From positions 418,044-438,071 of the forward strand of contig NW_004457596.1 of the NCBI RefSeq assembly GCF_000313135.1: a DNA stretch of 20,028 bases, in the 5' to 3' direction. This document shows, piece after piece, positions 9,076-17,491 of this stretch (position 1 is the stretch's first letter; every line of letters begins with the position of its first letter). The position numbers and the translations under genes are program-made. The notes beneath the pieces were generated by a model that worked only from the letters and a program-made list of their open reading frames with translations, was not told where the DNA came from and searched no databases. The stretch comes from Acanthamoeba castellanii str. Neff. Lineage: Eukaryota; Discosea; Longamoebia; Acanthamoebidae.

Positions 9076-10201
9076 ACAACACCTTCACCATGAGTGATAG
9101 GTACACAACCCATTGCAGCTGCAAACACTGTGTGGTGGACAGGAGAGTTTTGAACACAGGCAAGAAGGCCAAGGATGAGCACACAGACGATGCTCAAGAG
9201 GAGGATGTTCCAATGGTGGACAGCAGCCAGCGCGCCAAGGGCTGCTGTCTGCACAACAACAACACACAATCACAGGGAGATTTGGACATAGGCGTTCAGA
9301 CCGTGGGTGACGACCTGCAGGCTGATTCCACCAATGACCATGAGGGCACTGACGCTCATGGACATGGGGAAGATATTGGTACTGATCACACCAACCTTTT
9401 TCCTCTTAACCATGGTGTGGAGTGTACCTTTCCTGCAGATCCTGGAACCACAACAGGGCTGAAAAATGAGCTCCTTTGGCAAGTTGCAGAGGGCCAGTGA
9501 AAAGATGAGTTCTTGAGAGACATCATCACCTACCTTGAATCACAGGCACTGCCTGAGGATGCAGGGCGTGCCAAGCATGTGGCCACAGAGGTGGCACAGT
9601 GTTTCCTTCATGAAGGTACCCTTTTTTGTGCATGGTGGCCTCAACACGCCAACACCACTTCGTGCATGTGTGTGCAATTGGCAGTCCCCACAGAGATGTG
9701 GGAGGTGGTCATGTTTGCCCACCATGATGATCTCCTGGCTGGCCATCTAGGTGTGAACTGAACCATCAATGTGCTCCATCGCCTTTATTGGTGGCTGGGT
9801 ATGTATGCTGAAATTGAACACTGGGTGCTTGAATGTGTGACGTGCCAGGGACACAAGAGCCCAGCAGAATGAAAGAAAGGCCTCATGCAGCCGCTACCAG
9901 CTCCCTCTCAGCCATTCCAGCGAATTGGTATGGACCTCATCACATCATTCCCCACGTCCACACAAGGAAACAAATATCTCCTTGTGTTCATGGACTACCT
10001 CACAAAGTGGCCAGAAGCAGTGGCCCTTCCAAACAAGAAGGCAGAAACCATCACACATGCTTTTGTTGAACATGTTATTTGTCAACATGGCGCGCCCAAG
10101 TCACTCCTATCAGACCACAGAAAAGAATTCATGAACCGTGTGCTGAAGGAGGTGAACACTCTGCTGAACATCATGAAATTGAACACCATACCATCCCCAA
10201 A
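9065..10201 (+). pseudogene. pol: Ty3 linker and integrase N-terminal and catalytic part
   Basis: A single frame runs from about 9065 to the copia insertion. The first 140 codons are an acidic linker that opens with a small cysteine cluster (THCSCKHCVVD) and has no recognised domain. The HHCC zinc-binding block is HHDDLLAGHLGVN ... LECVTCQGHK (9720-9855). The catalytic core has GMDLITSFP (Asp at 9933) and LSDHRKEF (Asp at 10113), a decayed SDRGKEF block. TGA codons at 9498, 9759 and 9870 stand where arginine fits. A one-base shift in the last 60 bases is needed to reach the YHPQ motif at the insertion point. The third catalytic residue lies beyond the insertion at 17506. Integrase would insert the cDNA. 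Confidence 0.8.
10197..10201. repeat. Target-site duplication of the copia element, left copy
   Basis: CCAAA immediately before the left LTR, identical to CCAAA at 17487-17491 immediately after the right LTR. Five bases is the usual duplication for LTR elements. Confidence 0.9.
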
Positions 10202-10364
10202 TGTTGGATATTCATTGTCTTGACATTTCTCTCTCTCTTTTTTCTCCCTTCTCAATATCTTCCATACTCTGTATTTGGAACTCACTTCTCCCCTCTATAT
10301 CTCTCACACGTTCTCATGTGTCTGTGTGTCTCTCAACCACATTCATCATCTTTGACCTGCAACA
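10202..10364 (+). repeat. Copia 5' LTR
   Basis: 163 bases, beginning TGTTGGATATT and ending TTTGACCTGCAACA. It differs from the right LTR at four positions. Two of these make TTGA against TCAA, best explained by an ancestral TCGA that lost its CpG on opposite strands. One is CACG against CATG. The last is a G/C difference three bases into the terminal inverted TGTTG/CAACA end. Pyrimidine runs (TCTCTCTCTC) lie in the middle. No confident TATA box was identified. Confidence 0.95.
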
Positions 10365-10376
10365 GGTTATGGACCC
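10365..10376 (+). promoter_or_regulatory. Candidate primer-binding site of the copia element
   Basis: GGTTATGGACCC directly follows the 5' LTR. Copia-type elements often prime from the anticodon arm of a half initiator-Met tRNA, whose complement is close to GGTTATGAGCCC; two positions differ here. Position and resemblance support the call, but the tRNA match is recalled, not computed. Confidence 0.45.
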
Positions 10377-10444
10377 ACACTCTCATTAGTGTTAATTCAT
10401 CAAACCAACATCTTCACACCTGTCACCAATTGCAACCCTGCATC

Positions 10445-12321
10445 ATGACTACAAACAACAATAGCAACAATGGTCTCAGTGTCCCTCTTCTTCAAGATCC
10501 TTCACAGAGTGGAATAGAACTGTATGTCTCACCCTCCATGAGCAAGGACGCACCAAGTACATCACTACTGACTACACCACCATCATCCAGGTGGTTGATG
10601 ACTATGATGCTGAACACACAGCCAGTCTGTTCAAGTTGCTCTCCATCAAATCCACCATCTCCATCGCCTCTGAATTGACATCTGGTGAGAAGTCCTCAGC
10701 AGCCAAGGCGAAGTTGGAGGACACAAAGCAAAAGCAGATCGCCCTGCTTGTCAGCAACAGCACATCACTCAAGTCTGCTTGTGAGATCTGCAAGGGACAG
10801 TGCAAGACCTTCATGTTCATCTGCAGCACCATCAGACCAGAGTTGCTCAAAGACATCTTGGGGATGAGTGATGGCTGCCCACTCGCCCTCTGGGCTGCCA
10901 TCAACAACTGCTATGGCAACAATGATGTTGCCCTTCAGGCTGCACAATGCAATCTCAGGAGACCTGACATCTACCTCATTTGCCCTGGCAACTCCATTCA
11001 CTCAGTCTGGGCGCATATCCAGGCACTCATCAGCGTCCTGGCAACTGAGACTGGCAGACACAAGATGTTGGAGCAGAGCAGGCTAGTCATCCTTGTGACT
11101 GTGCTCAAAAGCATTGATCCTGCCTTTGAGGCGCAGTTCAACACACTAGCAGATGACTCCACAGTTGAAGTGGTGCTCCAGGCACTCAACCACATGGAAG
11201 CATCACACCAGGCCACCCCTAGCTCTGACGCTGTCCTCTTTGCTGGTCAACACCAGGACCAACATGGCCAACCCACAGGTCCAGCACCTCAACACAGGCA
11301 ACAGCAACACCAACAGCAGCAACAATTCCACCACCACAGAAACTGGAATGACAGTCACAGCAAGTACTGCTTGTTCCATAACTCACATGGTCACTCACTC
11401 AAAGAGTGCCACAAGAACACATGCCTGCGTCCCTCCCAGCAGGCCCCTCATGCTGCCACACTGGTGGCGATGACCACCACTGCCATCACCACTGCATCCT
11501 CCATGCCCATGCACACCTCACCATCCACCATGCTCACTGCCATGACCACTGCCACCACCACTGCTCACCCCAGCAACTTCACCATCATCAGCAAATCCAA
11601 TGCCCACACTGTAACACCCACCATGGAGGCCACCATCAACAATACATCCCATGTCAACTACTCAGTCTTCTCCCTGGTCCCCACCATGCACCTGCCCACA
11701 AACACTGACACAGGGGCGATGCAGCACACCACCAACCAACAGGACCTGCTACATGACTTCATTCTGCTCACCATGCCCTCTCACCTCATGTGTGCCAACA
11801 GCAGGCACATCAAGTGCATCAGCCACAGCACACTACACAGAGTCACAATCATCAACAGGCAGGAGAGCGCCATCATGATGCAAGACATCACTTACATGCC
11901 AAGCACCTCACACACCCTGATATCCACACAACAACTTCTTGATGCAGGGTGCACCATCATCTTTGACCAGCTCCACAGTTTCCAGTTTTTTCTGGATGAC
12001 CAGCTACGGCTCCTCAGCTACAGGAGTGGGAATCTCTTCTACTTCAACATCACCTTCTCCCCCACGCCCACCTGCGCCAGCCTGCTCGCCGCCCTGTCCA
12101 CGTTCTCCCCACAGCTGTGCATGGATCTCATCCACTGTCACCTTGGCCATGCCAGCAAGGCGCACTGCCAAGAGTCCATACAACAGTCCACCAACTTCAG
12201 CAACCAGGAGAAGTGTGAAATCCTCTCCTCCTCAATCACACCGCTCTGCAGCATCTGCCTTGCTGGGAAGCCAACCATACATGGTGTGAGTCATCAGCCA
12301 CACAAATCACGCCCCCCATCA
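10445..12321 (+). pseudogene. gag-pol: Copia Gag, protease and integrase zinc-binding region
   Basis: An ATG at 10445 (MTTNNNSNNGLSVPLLQD) leads after a one-base shift near 10500 into FTEWNRTVCLTLHEQGRTKY, the Gag start block, and then a frame open to 12321. Gag continues LWAAINNCYGNNDVALQAAQ and a Gln/His-rich stretch. The zinc knuckle CLFHNSHGHSLKEC (11368-11409) has His for the second Cys. A Thr/Met-rich low-complexity linker follows. The protease site DTGA is at 11707-11718, then TLHRVTIINRQESA and STQQLLDAGC. The integrase HHCC block has LIHCHLGHASKAHC (12127-12168) and CSICLAGK (12247-12270). A length change in the C run at 12310-12317 shifts to the next frame, so the TGA at 12322 is out of frame. 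This is the longest open frame in the window. Confidence 0.85.
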
Positions 12322-13423
12322 TGACCGCCCAGGCAACCTCATCTCACTCAATCTATTCAGCCCCATGCGCCACCAGTCCACTGGCAGGCACATATACCTG
12401 CTCACCATCACCAACTCCTTCTCAAGAATGCACTTTGTGCAGCCACTCCCAAACAAGTCCTCCACCACCATCTCCAGTGCACTGCACAACATAGCAGCAT
12501 CATTTCCCTCATCTGTGCACATCTGCTACATTCAACTGGACAATGCCAAGGAGCTCAATGCCCACATCAGCAAGTGGATTGCAGAGGTTGGTGGGAGGCG
12601 CAAGCCCACTCCACTGTACACCTCCAAGTACAATGGTGTGACTGAGCAATTCAATTGCAAGATCATGACCTGAGTGCACTGCCTGCTATTTGATGCTCAC
12701 CTCCCCAGCAAGTGGTGGGTGGAAGTGGCAAGACACACATGTGACATGATCAACATCACCCCCATGTGCTCCAATCTGAACAACAAGCCCCTGTTTGCTT
12801 GGTGGCATGGCACACCACCACCATCATGGCATCTCTGTGTTTTTGGCACGCCTGGCACTATGAGGCTGCACACACATGAATGCCACAAGATATCTGCTCA
12901 ATCTGTCCCTGTCCACTTCATGGGGGTCATTGACTACTCCATGTCAATGTACTGTGTCTTCATTGTCAACCAACACTGAGTGGTGGACACACACAATGTT
13001 GTCTTTGATGAGTGCAGCGCCTTGCAACTGCCAGCTGACACACCACCATTGGCCTCACTCCATGTCCCACTACTTGATGAGGACAATGAAACACCATCTG
13101 TACTCACCAAGGTGACACACATGACATGCAACAACCCTGTGCCACTGCCTGTGCTGGCAGCTGAGGTACAAGTGTGTGACAACTCACTACTGGCCACCAA
13201 CACTCCTGTGCTGGATGGCACAGGACCCATATCTGTGCCTGAACAGACCGCCATGGAGCCAGATGGTGACAACACCACAGACCTCACCACAGCACCTCAC
13301 CCTGTGGTGTGTGCTGAGATCATCAGCACCACTTGCAGTGACACTGTCACCAGCAAGCAAGTGGAGTGTGCAGCAATCAGCAGCGCCAAGCATGGTGGTG
13401 AAGCAGCCCAAGCATGGTGGTGA
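12318..13423 (+). pseudogene. pol: Copia integrase catalytic core and C-terminus
   Basis: Continues the integrase in the shifted frame: RPGNLISLNLFSPM, where the first catalytic Asp of the usual LISLDLFGPM block is Asn (12350-12352); then STGRHIYLLTITNSFSRMHF. The second Asp is kept in YIQLDNAKEL (12539), and the Glu in KYNGVTEQFN (12644). TGA codons at 12671 and 12977 stand where arginine fits. LPSKWWVEVARHTCDMINIT and PLFAWWHGTPPPSWHLCVFG are typical of copia integrase, followed by an acidic, low-complexity linker toward RT that ends at TGA 13421. The D-to-N change alone would abolish activity. Confidence 0.8.
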
Positions 13424-13960
13424 GGTGATGACCACCACTCAATCTGGATGGAATGTGCACCAGCCCATGAGATTTGTGGATCAGCCACCAATGAAGGGCG
13501 CACCCAGCGCGCCCAAGGCTGGTCCTCTGTCTTGAAAACCTGTGACTACTACTCATGCATGCTGTGTGGAATGGCTATGTGATACACTCCATGGATGTTA
13601 ACAACGCCTTCCTGCAGGCTAACCTGCATGAGGAGGTGTGTGTTACACAACCAGAAGGGTTCATTGACCCTGACTGTCCATGCCACATCTTCTGACTGAA
13701 GAGAGCGCTCTATGGCCTGTGACAGGCCCCACTGGCCTGGAACCACACCCTTGATGTGTTCCCTGTAGGAGTTGGCTTCATTGCTGCACAGGCAGATGCC
13801 TGCACATGCTGCACAATCACCATGCCAACCATGATGGTGATGCTGGACCACATGACCCTGAACTACATCAGGTCTTTGTGCAGACCACTGCTGATGGTCA
13901 ACTGCATGTGATCCTATCTGTCTACATTGACAACCTTCTCATTGCTGGCATGCCAGTAAC
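13424..13960 (+). pseudogene. pol: Copia reverse transcriptase, N-terminal part (reduced)
   Basis: After the integrase tail the expected fingers region, from the W-x-x-A-M block to RLVAQG, is mostly missing or unrecognisable; AQGW near 13513 may be its remnant. From 13537 the sequence is clear: NL, TGA, LLLMHAVWNGYVIHSMDVNN, then AFLQANLHEEVCVTQPEGFI, then LKRALYGL. Stops at 13543, 13693 and 13720 are TGA where this family has Arg or Lys. A frame change near 13800 leads to VILSVYIDNLLIAG, the YVDD active site with its second Asp turned to Asn (13932-13934, GAC to AAC after C). The TIR element is inserted seven codons after this motif. Confidence 0.8.
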
Positions 13961-13967
13961 ACTGTGT
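13961..13967. repeat. Target-site duplication of the TIR element, left copy
   Basis: ACTGTGT here and ACAGTGT at 16618-16624 agree at six of seven bases. Deleting the element with one copy restores an uninterrupted copia RT frame (VTLC followed by SVDVDMVKEQLW), which supports these limits. Confidence 0.65.
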
Positions 13968-13995
13968 CCAGAAAAAGGTGCCAGTGGCACCTTTT
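13968..13995 (+). repeat. Left terminal inverted repeat with internal hairpin
   Basis: Inverted partner of 16590-16617. The terminus is itself a palindrome: AAAAGGTGCC (13973-13982), a 3-base loop AGT, and GGCACCTTTT (13986-13995) pair perfectly. The right end keeps a decayed version of the same palindrome. Confidence 0.8.
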
Positions 13996-14238
13996 GTTAA
14001 GTAAAATCTGTACAAGTGATATATGTGTATGTGCAGCGAAAGCAGTACTTTTGTGAACATGGTGTGTGAGTGGTTTTGGCAAAATATGTACAGAGAGTGG
14101 CAAAACAGGGAAAAAATGGTGTAGGTCATGGTAAAAGCAGATGGGGCCAATGAAGAATTTCAAGGCACAAGTGTAAAAAAGGGCTAATGTATTTTGTTGG
14201 AATGAGGAACAGAACAGAGTGGAGGGAAACATTAGCCA

Positions 14239-14962
14239 ATGGACTTCCACACTTTCTGTGGACTGGAAGAGGAGGAGGAGCTGGTCTTGGGTGTGAGAGG
14301 GGCAAGGGCAGGATGTGAAGTTAGGCCTTGTAGGAAGGAAGTGATGGCTGTGAGATCTGACTCCTCCAGGAATTTAGAGTGGAAGGTGAGGAGCCAGTTG
14401 GTGAGAGAGGAGATGTTGCCCTCTGCTATGGGGGTAGAGGAGAGGCAGACAAAGCTGGAGTAAAGGGCAGCACAGAAGGAGAGGTAGTAGGTGGGATTTG
14501 CCTCATAGAGAATGTGGTAGGGGGTGGTGGGCGATGTGATGGGGTGGGGAGAAGGATTGGGAAGCTCTAAGCTCTGGATGAGGAAGCTGTAGAGGCTGAT
14601 GTGAAGTGGGGTGTGGTCTGATGATTGAGCAGTGAGGAAAGCAGGAGCAGAGTGGACAACCTCATCGTTGGGTGTGGGATGGGGATGTGGTGCAGATAGC
14701 AGAAGGGTTCAGGGATGGTGTTGCTGGCCAGAGGATGCCAGATGGCGGACATGTTAACCCTCTTGTGGCTGAAGATGAGAACATTGAAGCCACTGATGAG
14801 AGGTTCAGAGGTGGGCATGGAGCTGGAGTAAGTTGGGGAGCTGTAGTAGAAGTGGAGTAGGTGGAAGACCTGGAGGGTGGAGTGTGACTTGAGTGAGGTG
14901 ATGGTGTTGGCAATGTTGGAGGGAGATGAGGAGATGTATAATCTGACACCATAAGACTTCAA
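14239..14962 (-). pseudogene. Antisense endonuclease (EEP)-like remnant inside the TIR element
   Basis: The minus strand reads a protein-like path across two frames. First come VRLYISSSPSNIANTITSLK and SEPLISGFNVLIFSHKRVNM, resembling the GDFN block with Ser-Gly for Gly-Asp, and then AIWHPLASNTIPEPFCYLHH. After a shift near 14680 it reads NDEVVHSAPAFLTAQSSDHT followed by PLHISLYSFL, matching the C-terminal SDH block of LINE-type endonucleases. A downstream part, ISSLTNWLLTFHSKFLEESD, fits the linker that precedes RT in such proteins. It is not a close copy of the endonuclease at 1560-2442. It could be a LINE fragment captured by the element; the assignment rests mainly on the SDH block. Confidence 0.4.
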
Positions 14963-15056
14963 TAGGCGAGTTGCTGATCATCAATGTTGAGAGGAATGTC
15001 CACACTGTGGATGGTAAAGTTGTGCATGTAGATCAACACCTGTGGAAGAAAAAAAC

Positions 15057-15210
15057 CAGTGGACATCAGGAATAAGTGAAAAACTGATGCGCATCAAGAG
15101 TTGACAAATAAAAACCCAATGTGCATCAGGAAAAGAGTCAACAAATAAAAAAACCCGATGCACATTGGGAAAAGAGTCCACAAATAAAAAACTGATGTGC
15201 ATCAGTTTGG
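15057..15210. repeat. Palindromic-motif array, left
   Basis: Five spaced copies of a motif around CTGATGTGCATCAG, separated by AT-rich spacers ending AACAAATAAAAAAC, with a period near 37 bases. Copies vary as GATGCGCATC, GATGTGCATC and GATGCACATT, which is what CpG loss from a GCGC centre gives on either strand. Two further copies lie in inverted spacer orientation at 15529-15581. Confidence 0.85.
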
Positions 15211-15246
15211 AACTTGTCAGTGTGGTGAACAGTAAAAACACACAAA

Positions 15247-16513
15247 GTGTACATACCTAGCTCCAGGTTGGGCAGGGCAAGTAACCCTGCCCTCTACCTG
15301 CAGGCTGACAATTGTGCTGCTGAGAACAAGAATGTCTTCATGCTTGCCTTCCTCAGTCTCCTGGTCAGCCTAGATATGTTCCAAGAGGTCTACCTGAGCT
15401 TTCTGTTGGTTGGGCATACACATGAAGACATCAACCAGCTCTTCTCCACTGCTCAGACAAAGTTCCATACCTCTTCCATTCACACCCCAACATAATGGTC
15501 ATCACTCTTTTTTTGTGTTGATTGTTTTCCTGATGCGCATCAGGTTTTTTATTTGTTGACTCATGACCTGATGTGCATCAGTTTTTTCTGTCAGCATTAA
15601 TGATTGCCCCTTTTTGTTCACCTTCCTAACTTCATCTTCAAATTTCAGTCAACTTTCTGGTTTTCTTGAGCAGGCTTACCAATCCACCAGCCCAGCTCCT
15701 TCCCTGCATACCCTTGAAACTGTTTGGGACTGGAAGAGCTGGCTTGGAAATCACATGCATGGCCTGACTGGTCACTCCACCCCCCATGTTTTCCATTTTT
15801 TCTGTGATGCTTCAGGCAAACCAGTGATCCAGGACAAAGCCTACCACACCCAAGGAGCCTACTCTGAGCCATACCAGCTTCTCACATCCATTCCAACTGG
15901 TTTGCTCCTCACTATGTTGCACACACCCTACCAAAAGATATCACAACTTACACAAACCACATCAGGAGCACCTTTCACTATCCCACCTCAGCAATTTCCG
16001 CCTGAAGTGCTTACTGAGTTGGCTGACAACTGCCATGCTCCACTGTTCCTTGAGTCAGAGCTTAGTGAGTGGGCTGATATCTTTGAAGCACATGAGGCTC
16101 TTGTTTCAAGCTCCCAACCCACCTGCAATAACTTGATTTTTGATGGACTCACAGCTCACCCCATCACTAATCCTCTCCTTGATGGTCCATTGTTCCATCT
16201 CCAAACCAGGGTCAAGGTTGTCCACACATGGACTACACCCCAAGTCCAACGTTTCAACTTTGCTCCTGGTCAGTGGGTTGCTGTCCAGGCTGATGCTGAT
16301 GAAGACACTCAGGACTTTTGGATATGCAAGATCATCAGCGTTCTCTGTAAGAGGCTCCATGTCCACTGGTGGAACTTCACTAATGGATGCTGGACTGACC
16401 ATGGCTCAGAAAGCACTGTTCCAATGGGGTCTGTTTTAGCTTGTGGCTTTGACTTTAACACCAACACTGGAGTTCCCCCACCCACCCTTCATGAAATATT
16501 TAGACACCTGTAA
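15247..16513 (+). pseudogene. DUF7869-like protein, C-terminal half, in two exons
   Basis: Exon one (about 15280-15495) reads LYLQADNCAAENKNVFMLAF, then EVYLSFLLVGHTHEDINQLF. This DN..ENKN ... GHTHEDIDQ pattern is the core I associate with DUF7869, a eukaryotic domain often met in transposon-like genes. A probable intron follows, containing CTAAC and ending TTTCAG at 15648. Exon two reads QLSGFLEQAYQSTSP, TVWDWKSWLGNHMHGLTGHS, and a C-terminal module GQWVAVQADADEDTQDFWIC ending RLHVHWWNF, which looks like a small beta-barrel. It stops at TAA 16511. The N-terminal half is absent; its place is taken by the antisense remnant and the array. Regularly spaced acidic residues would suit a metal-dependent nuclease, but that is inference. 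The domain name is from memory. Confidence 0.6.
15529..15581. repeat. Palindromic-motif array, right (inverted spacers)
   Basis: CCTGATGCGCATCAGG (15529-15544), a spacer GTTTTTTATTTGTTGACTC that is the complement of the left-array spacer, then CCTGATGTGCATCAG. It lies in the probable intron between the two coding parts of the DUF7869-like gene, so this array and the left one form an inverted pair around that exon. Confidence 0.85.
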
Positions 16514-16589
16514 ATAAAACTTCTCTTCTCTGTGTACATTCAAATTCCACAGTGTTTTTATCTCATGTACACCTGTTTTTAGTTTCATT

Positions 16590-16617
16590 AAAAAGTACCA
16601 CTATCACCTTTTTCTGG
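16590..16617 (-). repeat. Right terminal inverted repeat
   Basis: The complement begins CCAGAAAAAGGTG, identical to the left end for 13 bases, then AGTGG and TAC with scattered changes. Followed directly by ACAGTGT, the right target duplication (16618-16624). Confidence 0.8.
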
Positions 16618-16624
16618 ACAGTGT

Positions 16625-17323
16625 TCAGTGGATGTTGACATGGTCAAGGAGCAGCTGTGGAACTGATTCCATGTCAAGGACTTTGGCCCCGTTTCTACTA
16701 TACTTGGCATTGACATCACCTACAATGCAACTGCTGGCACCCTTGACATCTCCCAGAAACAAAAGATCATGGACCTTGTGACCAAGTTCAAGCTGACTGG
16801 TGCCAAGCCACTTGGGTGTCCTCTTCCAGCTGGGACTGATCTCTGTGTTGTTGAGTCCACCTTGCACACACACGCTGGCCTCAAGTTCTGTTGACTTGTT
16901 GGTGCTGTCCTATACATTGCCCTTGCTACTTGCCCTGACATCCTCCACACTGTGGTCTATCTCTCTTGATTTGTGTGCACCTTCAACAACACACACTTCA
17001 AGGCCACACAACACGTTCCAGTGCTCAGCATCTCAATCACCCAATTCAAGTTCTCAACAACAACCAATCCATAATCACTATCATTCACAAACCAGTCTTC
17101 GCCTGGCCAAAGAGATTGAAACACGTCACAATCAAGCATGCTTTCATATACAACCACATCCAACTAGAAAGACATCTCTATCAACTACATTCCAACAAAC
17201 AATAACCTAGCAGACTTTCTCACAAAACACATCACCAGTCCTAAGCTCAAGCACAACAAGGCCAAACTGGATCTCCAAATCCGTGGCTGATCATATGGCA
17301 TTACTCTCAACTCTAAGGGGGAG
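16625..17323 (+). pseudogene. pol: Copia RT C-terminus and RNase H (internal loss)
   Basis: Resumes the copia RT right after the TIR element: SVDVDMVKEQLW, TGA 16664 for an expected residue, FHVKDFGPVSTILGIDITYN, LDISQKQKIMDLVTKFKLTG. Then LKFC, TGA 16892, LVGAVLYIALATCPDILHTV, and VYLS, TGA 16967, F; both stops are at conserved arginines of the R-LVG and LSRF blocks. The RNase H part that should carry YADADWA and the SSTEAEY block is missing. The end is recognisable across frames: NNNQSIITIIHKPVF, KHVTIKHAFIYNHIQ, then NNNLADFLTKHITSPKLKHN. The frame ends near 17290, shortly before the purine tract. Confidence 0.8.
17315..17323 (+). promoter_or_regulatory. Polypurine tract of the copia element
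   Basis: AAGGGGGAG abuts the TG of the right LTR. A purine run in this position primes plus-strand DNA synthesis in LTR elements. Confidence 0.8.
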
Positions 17324-17486
17324 TGTTGGATATTCATTGTCTCAACATTTCTCTCTCTCTTTTTTCTCCCTTCTCAATATCTTCCATACTCTGTATTTGG
17401 AACTCACTTCTCCCCTCTATATCTCTCACATGTTCTCATGTGTCTGTGTGTCTCTCAACCACATTCATCATCTTTGACCTCCAACA
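17324..17486 (+). repeat. Copia 3' LTR
   Basis: 163 bases, TGTTGGATATT to TTTGACCTCCAACA, with perfect TGTTGGA/TCCAACA ends. Four differences from the left LTR, three of them within two former CpG sites. Followed by the CCAAA target duplication. Confidence 0.95.
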
Positions 17487-17491
17487 CCAAA

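Larger units (their letters stand above)
13968..16617 (+). mobile_element. 2.65-kb TIR DNA element carrying a DUF7869-like gene
   Basis: The ends are inverted: the left end reads CCAGAAAAAGGTG and the complement of the right end reads the same 13 bases, with similarity continuing through AGTGG and AC to about 28 bases with four mismatches. A 7-base target duplication with one mismatch flanks it. It interrupts the copia RT, so it is the youngest insertion of the nest. Inside are, from the left, an antisense endonuclease-like remnant (14239-14962), a palindromic array (15057-15210) and a sense DUF7869-like gene fragment (15247-16513). CCAG ends with a 7- or 8-base duplication are not a textbook match to one superfamily, so I leave it unclassified. 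Confidence 0.75.
10202..17486 (+). mobile_element. Ty1/copia retrotransposon with paired LTRs and TSD
   Basis: Bounded by 163-bp LTRs at 10202-10364 and 17324-17486, each starting TGTTGGA. A perfect 5-base target duplication CCAAA lies outside (10197-10201 and 17487-17491). Removing the element and one duplication rejoins the Ty3 integrase at its HPQ..DG motif. Inside are gag, protease, integrase, RT and RNase H in copia order, a purine tract against the right LTR and a candidate primer site after the left. The RT is split by a further TIR element at 13968-16617. Partial losses in the RT N-terminus and RNase H, frame shifts and TGA codons make it inactive. Confidence 0.95.

Noticed and set aside
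12322..12324. TGA closing the long copia frame as a real end of the protein
   Set aside because: The integrase continues one frame over directly after a C run, so the stop is out of frame after a length change.
13939..14250. Minus-strand frame at the left end of the TIR element
   Set aside because: It runs across the terminal repeat and into copia RT on the opposite strand; hydrophobic low-information sequence.
13961..16624. Classification of the TIR element as hAT from an 8-bp duplication
   Set aside because: Shifting the ends to start with CAG destroys the duplication match; seven bases with one mismatch fits best, and no hAT transposase motif is present.
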